Below are positions 26,911-33,700 of a stretch of DNA of 64,000 bases, in pieces. The stretch is from contig JAWKXU010000003.1 in assembly GCA_041396845.1 (NCBI GenBank), positions 372,001 through 436,000 on the forward strand, read 5' to 3'. A model generated the notes under the pieces. It was given only the letters and a program-made list of their open reading frames with translations, was not told the DNA's origin and searched no databases. The number at the start of each line of letters is the position of its first letter. The first letter of the stretch is position 1. Made by a program: the position numbers and the translations under genes. This stretch comes from JAWKXU01 sp020446465 (GTDB taxonomy: Bacteria > Pseudomonadota > Alphaproteobacteria > Sphingomonadales > Sphingomonadaceae).

Positions 26911-27016
26911 TGTTCGGCAGCTTTTCCCTCATGAGTCTGTCGGACAGGGTGCGTTTCGGCGCACCTCCTCCCTGAACCTTGGCCACCTCGTGCAATTGCA
27001 CGAGGTGGTTTTTTAT
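26911..27016 (+). ncRNA. Candidate small RNA with CCUCCUCCC motif (cuckoo / alpha-r14-like)
   Basis: This roughly 105-base stretch has the layout of a trans-acting small RNA. Hairpin one: TGTTCGGCAG (26911-26920) pairs along its full ten bases, with two G-U pairs, with CTGTCGGACA (26937-26946). A second hairpin has GGTGCG and CGCACC arms around TTTCGG. The CCTCCTCCC motif (26964-26972), able to pair with ribosome-binding sites, comes directly after. A perfect terminator ends it. A 17-base-spaced promoter-like sequence lies just upstream. Alphaproteobacterial small RNAs with a C-U-rich anti-Shine-Dalgarno motif are known (cuckoo and alpha-r14 families). Membership here is inferred from layout and motif, not from a covariance search. 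No open frame with a ribosome site lies inside. Confidence 0.65.
26983..27016 (+). terminator. Strong rho-independent terminator
   Basis: CCACCTCGTGCAA pairs perfectly with TTGCACGAGGTGG (26983-27008), a thirteen-base-pair palindrome, and is followed by TTTTTTATTT. The T run is on the plus strand, so it ends plus-strand transcription (the small RNA). The palindrome may also act on minus-strand transcripts from the amidohydrolase gene, but it would lack a good T run in that direction. Confidence 0.85.
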
Positions 27017-27018
27017 TT

Positions 27019-27990
27019 CTATTCAGCCGCCTGCTGCCACTCAGACTGACATTCAGTCTTCGAACTGTTCAGACCGGCAAGGCTATGGGAGAGAAGATCA
27101 ACCAAACCGGAAAGCTGACTGACCAGGCAATCCGCCTGCCCGGTCAAATCAACAAGGTGCGAGTCGAGATAAAGCGATCGGCAAATCTCGATTTGCAGGG
27201 CGTGGATATTCCCGGTTGGATTCCCATGCTGGTTCAGAACGAAACCGCCCGCGTATGGCCGGTTATACGTCGCCCTCAAACCGACCTGCGAAAAATAATC
27301 GAATGCGCTCGCGACGAGTGCACCACTACACGAAGCGCCAAACCTGTCGCCCAGCACAATATCTGCCCCGCGCCCGTTACGGGTGCCAGGCAAGGGCGGC
27401 ATCGAATGGATATCCAGCAACAGTGCCTGCCCCCAACGTCTTTTCATGCGTTGAAGAACTTGCCCAAGCGCACGATGATAGGGGCGATGGACGCGATCAA
27501 TACGGGCAAGAAGCTCTGAACGGTTCAGCCGCGCTTTCCATATTTCACCCACCCCGCCAAGCCGTCGCGGGACAAGCCCCAGCCCTCCAATTGCGCGGCC
27601 TCCTTCGGGCGTGTCCGGTGCCTGCGAATCGCCACGCCCGCCGGCAATCATGCTCCAGTCGATATCGTTACAATCACGATTGAGATCGATCAGTGCGCGT
27701 GGAGCATCAGCGACAATCAGGGCGGCGCCGGTTTGGCGCGCCAGTCTTGTTGCTACCACATCAACCAGACGATCTTCGAGACGATGGCAGGTCAAACCGG
27801 GATTGCGCATGGAATCCAGCAGTTGCGGCGAATAGGCGCGCCCGGCATGGGGCGCGGCGACAAGAATCGGAATGGCGCTTGGCTCTGTCGCCTCGACGCG
27901 AAATGCATCCCTGCCCGGCAAACCGGGGATAGCCCCCAGATCAATGCCCTCTATATAATGTTCATCGGCTTTCGCCTGAAATCCAGTCAT
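27019..27990 (-). CDS. N-formylglutamate amidohydrolase family protein
   Basis: This is a 323-residue member of the N-formylglutamate amidohydrolase family (HutG/FGase type), zinc-dependent enzymes that release formate from N-formyl-glutamate in histidine breakdown. Visible family marks are LVAAPHAGRAYSP, a DLNRDCND segment (IDLNRD), LLLDIHSMPP with the metal histidine, and a C-terminal LQIEICRSLYL with the metal-binding Q-EI. Other hut genes are not nearby. In many alphaproteobacteria the gene stands next to cpdR, as here, so a separate cellular role is possible. The start is unsure: the ATG at 27990 has AGGAG only one base upstream, closer than normal. Confidence 0.82.
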   Translation of the reverse strand: MTGFQAKADEHYIEGIDLGAIPGLPGRDAFRVEATEPSAIPILVAAPHAGRAYSPQLLDSMRNPGLTCHRLEDRLVDVVATRLARQTGAALIVADAPRALIDLNRDCNDIDWSMIAGGRGDSQAPDTPEGGRAIGGLGLVPRRLGGVGEIWKARLNRSELLARIDRVHRPYHRALGQVLQRMKRRWGQALLLDIHSMPPLPGTRNGRGADIVLGDRFGASCSGALVASAFDYFSQVGLRATYNRPYAGGFVLNQHGNPTGNIHALQIEICRSLYLDSHLVDLTGQADCLVSQLSGLVDLLSHSLAGLNSSKTECQSEWQQAAE

Positions 27991-28058
27991 GCTCCTATGC
28001 TGGCGCGTATTGCAAAGCCTGTCAAAGCGCAGTGACGCCCACGGTAGACACGGATTGC

Positions 28059-28088
28059 CCTTTGCCATTCGCGCCTTTGCCATTCGCG
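28059..28088. repeat. Perfect 15-bp tandem duplication in the cpdR upstream region
   Basis: The unit CCTTTGCCATTCGCG occurs twice with no gap (28059-28073 and 28074-28088). It lies in the 192-base region between the divergent amidohydrolase and cpdR genes, about 95 bases before the cpdR start. It could be a pair of regulator sites or a replication-slippage duplication. Confidence 0.9.
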
Positions 28089-28182
28089 ATAGTGTTCCAA
28101 TTTCTGCCAAATCGGATTTTGTGGTGAGAAATTTAACGCCTCTGCGCGTATCAAAAGCGCCCCAAGTGACAAAGGACCGAAG

Positions 28183-28557
28183 ATGATCCGCATTTTGCTG
28201 GCCGAAGACGACAATGCGATGCGCAGCTATCTTGCGCGTGCGTTGGAAAATGCGGGCTATGAAGTGATCGCCGTTGACCGCGGCACTGAAGCCGTGCCGC
28301 TTCTGAAGGAATATCATTTCGACCTGTTGCTGTCCGACATTGTCATGCCGGAAATGGACGGCATCGAACTGGCCCAGATTTGTGCCGACATCGCCCCACG
28401 TACAAAGGTGATGTTCATTACCGGATTCGCAGCTGTCAGCATGAAAGCCAGCAAGGAAGTGCCCGGCACCAAAGTCCTGTCCAAGCCCTTTCACTTGCGC
28501 GATCTCGTGATGGAAGTGGAACGGATTTTCGACGATCAATGGAGCGCGAGCATCTGA
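28183..28557 (+). CDS. cpdR: Cell-cycle response regulator CpdR
   Basis: This is a stand-alone receiver-domain protein of 124 residues without an output domain. It has the acidic pair in LLAEDDNAM, the phospho-acceptor aspartate in LLLSDIVMPEMDG (about residue 52), the threonine in MFITGFAA and the lysine in VLSKPFHLRD. This matches CpdR, which in Caulobacter is phosphorylated through CckA and ChpT and, when unphosphorylated, delivers the ClpXP protease to its targets at the pole. cckA is about 10 kb away in this window; chpT and ctrA are not seen. AAGGA lies upstream of the ATG. It is divergent from the amidohydrolase gene. Confidence 0.88.
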   Translation: MIRILLAEDDNAMRSYLARALENAGYEVIAVDRGTEAVPLLKEYHFDLLLSDIVMPEMDGIELAQICADIAPRTKVMFITGFAAVSMKASKEVPGTKVLSKPFHLRDLVMEVERIFDDQWSASI

Positions 28558-28681
28558 CATTTCATGCCGGGCGCACACTATACGATAATACGAATAAAGC
28601 GCCTTGCATCCCAATTGCCGGCTCGCTAAAGGGCCAGCCCTGCCGAATAGCAAATCGCATCGGCAGATGCAGGAATGGTGC

Positions 28682-28756
28682 GGGCGTATAGCTCAGTGGT
28701 AGAGCACTATGTTGACATCGTAGGGGTCGGAAGTTCAATCCTTCCTACGCCCACCA
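28682..28756 (+). tRNA. tRNA-Val (anticodon GAC)
   Basis: The cloverleaf folds completely. The acceptor stem GGGCGTA pairs with TACGCCC, the D arm is GCTC-AGTGGTA-GAGC, and the anticodon stem CTATG/CGTAG encloses TTGACAT with anticodon GAC. The T arm GGAAG-TTCAATC-CTTCC follows, and the 3' ACCA, with CCA, is encoded. It is 75 bases long with a short variable loop. A terminator follows 15 bases downstream. Confidence 0.97.
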
Positions 28757-28771
28757 TTCCAGAACCCTGAC

Positions 28772-28801
28772 AAAGCCCGTCCTGCAGCGGGCTTTTTCTT
28801 T
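28772..28801 (+). terminator. Rho-independent terminator after tRNA-Val
   Basis: AAAGCCCG (28772-28779) pairs with CGGGCTTT around an eight-base loop and leads into a TTTTTCTTT tail. It lies directly behind the tRNA gene and ahead of icd. Confidence 0.85.
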
Positions 28802-28940
28802 GCCACGCAAAGTTATGCCATCATCGTTGCAGTGGCGTTCGATTGCATGGAAACGGCGTAGTCGAATCGGAAACCCGCCTTGCACCTGCGCCTGCCTCTG
28901 CTAAGACCCCTCGCATCCCAAAGAGTTTGACAGGACAGAC

Positions 28941-30161
28941 ATGGCAAAGATCAAGGTTGCGAACCCCGTTGTCGAGATTGACGGCGATGAAATGACCCGG
29001 ATTATCTGGGAATGGATCCGGGAACGGCTGATCCTCCCCTATCTCGATATTGATCTGAAATACTATGATCTTTCAGTCGAAAAGCGCGACGAAACTGACG
29101 ACCAGATCACTATCGACGCAGCCAATGCGATCAAGCAATACGGCGTCGGCGTAAAGTGCGCCACGATCACCCCTGACGAAGCCCGCGTTGAAGAATTCAA
29201 CCTCAAGAAAATGTGGCGTTCGCCCAACGGCACGATCCGCAACATTCTGGGCGGCGTTGTGTTCCGCGAACCGATCGTCATCCAGAACGTTCCCCGCCTC
29301 GTTCCCGGCTGGACTGACCCCATCGTCGTTGGCCGCCATGCCTTCGGCGACCAATACCGTGCAACCGATACGCTGATCCCTGGCCCCGGCAAGCTGCGCC
29401 TCGTTTTCGAAGGGCAGGACGGCAAGAACATCGATCTCGATGTATTCGATTTCCCCAGTTCCGGCGTCGCCATGGCGATGTACAACCTCGACGATTCGAT
29501 CCGGGATTTTGCGCGCGCTTCGATGAACTACGGCCTTGGGCTTGGCTGGCCTGTCTATCTCTCGACCAAGAACACGATCATGAAAGCCTATGATGGCCGC
29601 TTCAAGGATCTGTTCGAGGAAATCTATGAGAGCGAATTCAAGGACAAGTTCGAAAAAGCTGGCATCACATACGAACACCGCCTGATCGACGACATGGTCG
29701 CGTCCGCGCTGAAGTGGTCGGGCAAATTCGTCTGGGCCTGCAAGAATTACGACGGCGACGTACAGTCCGATACCGTTGCCCAGGGCTTCGGCTCGCTCGG
29801 CCTGATGACTTCCGTTCTGATGACGCCCGATGGCAAGACTGTCGAAGCAGAAGCTGCACACGGCACCGTCACCCGTCACTATCGCCAGCACCAGCAGGGC
29901 AAGGCGACGAGCACCAACCCGATTGCCAGCATCTTCGCCTGGACGCGCGGCCTTATGTATCGCGGCAAGTTCGACGATACGCCGGACGTCGTGCGGTTTG
30001 CCGAAACGCTTGAAAAGGTCTGCATCGAAACCGTCGAAGGCGGCCAGATGACCAAAGACCTTGCGCTGCTGATCGGTCCGGAACAGAACTGGCTGACCAC
30101 TGAAGCCTTCTTCGAAGCGATCGTGCAGAATCTCGAAAAGAAGATGGCCAACTGGTCATAA
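28941..30161 (+). CDS. icd: NADP-dependent isocitrate dehydrogenase (eukaryote-like type)
   Basis: This is the TCA-cycle enzyme that turns isocitrate into 2-oxoglutarate, making NADPH. The 406-residue product opens with IKVANPVVEIDGDEMTRIIW and carries the substrate loop KMWRSPNGTIRNILGGVVFREP, the GWPVYLSTKNTIMKAYDGRF segment, and the cofactor region EAAHGTVTRHYRQHQQGKAT with TNPIASIFAW. This is the type II dimeric NADP enzyme common in alphaproteobacteria, not the E. coli type. AGGA lies 6 bases before the ATG. The next gene starts 33 bases after its stop and could be co-transcribed. Confidence 0.96.
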   Translation: MAKIKVANPVVEIDGDEMTRIIWEWIRERLILPYLDIDLKYYDLSVEKRDETDDQITIDAANAIKQYGVGVKCATITPDEARVEEFNLKKMWRSPNGTIRNILGGVVFREPIVIQNVPRLVPGWTDPIVVGRHAFGDQYRATDTLIPGPGKLRLVFEGQDGKNIDLDVFDFPSSGVAMAMYNLDDSIRDFARASMNYGLGLGWPVYLSTKNTIMKAYDGRFKDLFEEIYESEFKDKFEKAGITYEHRLIDDMVASALKWSGKFVWACKNYDGDVQSDTVAQGFGSLGLMTSVLMTPDGKTVEAEAAHGTVTRHYRQHQQGKATSTNPIASIFAWTRGLMYRGKFDDTPDVVRFAETLEKVCIETVEGGQMTKDLALLIGPEQNWLTTEAFFEAIVQNLEKKMANWS

Positions 30162-30194
30162 AACCATGACTTTTACAGGCGGGCTTGGAATCGC

Positions 30195-31808
30195 ATGACC
30201 ACAAGCAAGGCAAAAGCCCGCCTCGAAGTCCGTCAAGCAAGGCCGGGCGATGTTCCGGCCATCGCTGCACTTGTGCGGCGCGCTTATGATGACCTGCCGC
30301 CTTATACTTATGGTGAAATACGCGGGCAGTTGAACAACTTCCCCGAAGGGTGCTTTGTCGCCAAACTCGACGGCAAGCTCGTTGGCTATTGCGCCTCCAT
30401 GCGAATCGCTGGAAACAAGGCGCTCAAACCGCATAGCTGGGACGAAATTACCGGCAATGGCTTTGGTAGCCGGCACAATCCATTGGGTGAATGGCTCTAT
30501 GGATATGAAATGTGCGTCGATCCCAAGGTGCGCGGCACCCGCATCGGCAGACGACTTTACGAAGAACGCCGCAGCCTTGCAGAACGCCTTGAACTATCGG
30601 GCATAGTCTTTGGTGGCCGGATGCCCAACTTGCGCCGTTTCTGGCGCAAGGTCGATGGACCGCAGGATTATCTGGATCAGGTTGTTGCGGGCAAACTGCA
30701 TGATCCGGTTCTGCGGTTCCAGCTGGCCAACGGGTTCGAGCCGATTGGCATTCTCGACAAATACTTGCCGGAGGACAAAAAATCCAAGGCTTTCGCCGTG
30801 CACATGGTCTGGCGAAATCCCTTTGTCGATGTCGACAAGCCACAATCACACCGCATTCCCCGCGGTGTCGAAAGCGTCAGGATTGCCACCTGTCAGCTTC
30901 AGGCGCGGGCTGTCTCGGACTACGATGAGTTCATGAAGCAGATCGAATATTTTGTCGATGTTGCAGCAGATTACGAATCAGACTTCATAGTTTTTCCAGA
31001 ATTGTTCACGCTGATGTTGCTCTCCTTCGAGGAGAAGGAGTTGTCCCCGGTCGAGGCCATCGAAACACTCTCTCGCTATACGCCGCGTATCCGCAAGGCG
31101 TTGTCGAAGATGGCGTTGCAATACAACATCAACATCATCGGCGGGTCACACCCGACACGTATGGACGATGGCGACATCCACAACGTCGCGCATGTCTGCC
31201 TGCGCGATGGATCGGTGCACGAACAGGAAAAAATCCACCCCACTCCCAACGAAGCCTACTGGTGGAATATCCGAGGGGGGGATTCTATTGATGTCATTCC
31301 AACAGACTGCGGCCCGATTGGCGTTCTGATCTGTTATGACAGCGAATTTCCCGAACTGGCGCGACGGCTGGTGGATGAAGGCGCGCGGATCATCTTCGTC
31401 CCGTTCTGCACCGACAGCCGGCAGGGGTACATGCGCGTACGTTATTGTGCGCAGGCGCGCGCGGTCGAAAACCAATGCTTCGTGGTGATGAGCGGCAATT
31501 GCGGCAACTTGCCCAATGTCGGCAACATGGACATCCAATACGCGCAAAGCTGCATATTGACGCCATGCGACTTCCCCTTTGCCCGCGATGGAATTGCAGC
31601 AGAAGCCACTGAAAACGTCGAAACCCTGACGATCAGCGACGTTAATCTGGCCGACCTCAGCTGGGCACGGGCGGAAGGGACAGTCCGCAATCTGGCTGAC
31701 CGCCGGTTCGACCTTTACCGGATCGAATGGGATGGCCGTGTGGGAACAGCAACAGACCGATCCTCTGCCACCCCCACAACGCACAAGGGTGGCCCCGGCG
31801 GCGGCTAG
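30195..31808 (+). CDS. GNAT acetyltransferase fused to a carbon-nitrogen hydrolase (nitrilase superfamily)
   Basis: This is a 537-residue two-domain protein. Residues about 8-215 form a GNAT N-acetyltransferase domain (VRQARPGDVPAIAALVRRAY, the acetyl-CoA loop around VDPKVRGTRIGRRLY). Residues about 225-515 form a nitrilase-superfamily hydrolase with the Glu-Lys-Cys triad in VFPELFTL, EKIHPTPNE and LICYDSEFPE. The natural substrate of this widespread fusion is unknown to me. An amide formed or recognised by one domain may be handled by the other, but that is inference. The C-terminal tail is rich in threonine and glycine. It lies just after icd, and an 8-bp repeat tract follows its stop. Confidence 0.85.
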   Translation: MTTSKAKARLEVRQARPGDVPAIAALVRRAYDDLPPYTYGEIRGQLNNFPEGCFVAKLDGKLVGYCASMRIAGNKALKPHSWDEITGNGFGSRHNPLGEWLYGYEMCVDPKVRGTRIGRRLYEERRSLAERLELSGIVFGGRMPNLRRFWRKVDGPQDYLDQVVAGKLHDPVLRFQLANGFEPIGILDKYLPEDKKSKAFAVHMVWRNPFVDVDKPQSHRIPRGVESVRIATCQLQARAVSDYDEFMKQIEYFVDVAADYESDFIVFPELFTLMLLSFEEKELSPVEAIETLSRYTPRIRKALSKMALQYNINIIGGSHPTRMDDGDIHNVAHVCLRDGSVHEQEKIHPTPNEAYWWNIRGGDSIDVIPTDCGPIGVLICYDSEFPELARRLVDEGARIIFVPFCTDSRQGYMRVRYCAQARAVENQCFVVMSGNCGNLPNVGNMDIQYAQSCILTPCDFPFARDGIAAEATENVETLTISDVNLADLSWARAEGTVRNLADRRFDLYRIEWDGRVGTATDRSSATPTTHKGGPGGG

Positions 31809-31816
31809 GTAGTGAA

Positions 31817-31850
31817 GCGGCGAGGCGGCGAGGCGGCGAGGCGGCGAGGC
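31817..31850. repeat. 8-bp tandem repeat (gcggcgag) x 4.25
   Basis: Four perfect copies of GCGGCGAG and two further bases stand head to tail, starting 9 bases after the stop of the GNAT-nitrilase gene and ending 58 bases before the antiporter start. It is a simple-sequence tract in non-coding DNA, where copy-number change would not alter a reading frame. Confidence 0.95.
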
Positions 31851-31907
31851 ATGAGGTCTCAACCTCTGCTGGCATTTTTCGCAACTGCGAGATAACGTCC
31901 CCGGCAG

Positions 31908-33677
31908 ATGGCCGCTGAACTCTCCCATACCTCGCCCTTCCTGTCGGATGCGCTCGTCATTCTTGGCGCAGCAGGCATTGTCATTCCTGTCTTCGCCCGC
32001 TTTCGCATCACCCCCATCATCGGGTTTCTCATGGTCGGTCTGGCGGTCGGCCCTTATGGCCTCGGCCGCATGGTCTATGAACACCCGTGGCTTGCCCACT
32101 TTACGATAACCGACCCGGAGGGGCTGGAACCTTTCGCAGAGTTCGGGATCATTCTCCTGCTCTTTACCATCGGGCTGGAGCTTTCGTTCAACCGGCTCTG
32201 GTCCATGCGACGACTGGTTTTCGGTCTGGGCGCACTGGAACTGATAATAATAGGCCTAATCCTTGCCGCTGTCCTGTCGATGATGGGCCAATACTGGACA
32301 GGGGCGCTGGGCCTTGGCCTTGCGCTCGCGCTATCATCCACAGCGCTGGTTCTGCCCATTTCCGGCACCAGAACCCCTGTCGGCAGGGCGGCGCTTTCGA
32401 TGCTGCTGTTCGAAGACATTGCTATCGTCCCGATCATCTTCATGCTGGGCGCCATGGCGCCTTACGCCGGGGAAAACAGCGTCGATAACCTGATGCGAAC
32501 GATCTGGATGGGCGGCATTGTCATCGTCGCGATGATGGTCATCGGACGGTTCGCCCTGCCCCGACTGTTCGCACAGGCAGCGCGAACGAAAAGCCCGGAA
32601 CTGTTTCTGTCAGCCAGTCTTCTGGTGGTCATCGGCGCAAGCCTTGCCACGGCGGCTGTCGGCCTTTCCCCCATTGTGGGCGCGCTTCTTGCTGGCCTGC
32701 TTATCGCGGAAACGGAATACCACACCGAAGTTGAAGGCATTACCGAACCGTTCAAGGGCCTGGCACTGGGGGTGTTCCTCATCACCGTCGGGATGGGCCT
32801 TGATCTCTGGACGATCTGGGAAAATTTCTGGATGATCGCGGCTGCCGTCGTCGGTGTCCTCTCGGTCAAGGCGCTGGTAACAAGCCTGCTGCTCCGCATC
32901 ATGGGCGCGCGACGCAGCACATCGCTGGAAACGGGCATCTTGATGGCCAGCCCATCAGAAACCACGTTGATCGTGCTGGCAGCAGCATCGCAGGCCATGC
33001 TCATTCAACCTGGCACAGCGCAGTTCTGGCAAATCGTCACCGCAATCGGTCTGACAGTCACGCCTATGCTGGCCATGCTGGGGCGGCGCATAGCCCGGCG
33101 GGTGGAATCCCATGCAGGCGGCACATTGCCGCAAATCGATGAGGCGAAACCGCACGTCATCATCGTCGGTTTCGGCCGGGTGGGACAGCTTGTCGCAGAT
33201 ATGCTGACCATTCATGGTAAACCATACGTGGCGGTCGATTCCGATACCGATCTCATCCAGCAGATGCGCGCTGCCGGCTATCATGCGATCTTCGGTAATG
33301 CGGCCCGAATGGAAATGCTCAACCGCCTTGGTGCGGCGACGGCATCAGCCGTTGTCATGACGATGGACGAACCGATCCTTGCGCAGACGCTCACCCGGAA
33401 ACTGCGGGCGAGCTATCCCGACGTGCCGATTATTGCCCGCGCGCGCGATCCGGAACATGCCGCCATTCTTTATCGCAGTGGTGCAAGCCACGCTGTTCCC
33501 GAAACGCTGGAAAGTTCGCTCCAGCTATCCGAGGCCGTTCTGGTCGATCTGGGCGTGGCGATGGGGCCAGTCATCGCCTCCATCCATGAAAAGCGCGACG
33601 AGTTTCGCGCTGAAATTCAGGAACGCGGGGAGCTGGCCCACAAACCGAAACTGCGCACGAGCACTGCCGAAAGCTGA
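31908..33677 (+). CDS. Cation:proton antiporter (CPA2) with TrkA-N domain
   Basis: This is a 589-residue inner-membrane protein of the KefB/YbaL type. Residues about 15-400 form a 12-13 helix Na/H exchanger domain (ITPIIGFLMVGLAVGPYGL, FGIILLLFTIGLELSF, ALALSSTALVLPISG, LLFEDIAIVPIIFML). Residues about 415-535 form a TrkA-N/RCK NAD-binding domain with the Rossmann motif VIIVGFGRVGQLVADM. Such proteins move potassium or sodium against protons and are gated by nucleotides or glutathione adducts. The ion cannot be fixed from sequence, and no KefF/KefG partner is adjacent. Confidence 0.87.
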   Translation: MAAELSHTSPFLSDALVILGAAGIVIPVFARFRITPIIGFLMVGLAVGPYGLGRMVYEHPWLAHFTITDPEGLEPFAEFGIILLLFTIGLELSFNRLWSMRRLVFGLGALELIIIGLILAAVLSMMGQYWTGALGLGLALALSSTALVLPISGTRTPVGRAALSMLLFEDIAIVPIIFMLGAMAPYAGENSVDNLMRTIWMGGIVIVAMMVIGRFALPRLFAQAARTKSPELFLSASLLVVIGASLATAAVGLSPIVGALLAGLLIAETEYHTEVEGITEPFKGLALGVFLITVGMGLDLWTIWENFWMIAAAVVGVLSVKALVTSLLLRIMGARRSTSLETGILMASPSETTLIVLAAASQAMLIQPGTAQFWQIVTAIGLTVTPMLAMLGRRIARRVESHAGGTLPQIDEAKPHVIIVGFGRVGQLVADMLTIHGKPYVAVDSDTDLIQQMRAAGYHAIFGNAARMEMLNRLGAATASAVVMTMDEPILAQTLTRKLRASYPDVPIIARARDPEHAAILYRSGASHAVPETLESSLQLSEAVLVDLGVAMGPVIASIHEKRDEFRAEIQERGELAHKPKLRTSTAES

Positions 33678-33700
33678 TCCGGCAGCGCCGTGTTCAGCAA

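Noticed and set aside
31817..31850. CRISPR repeat
   Set aside because: The units are 8 bp, contiguous and without spacers.
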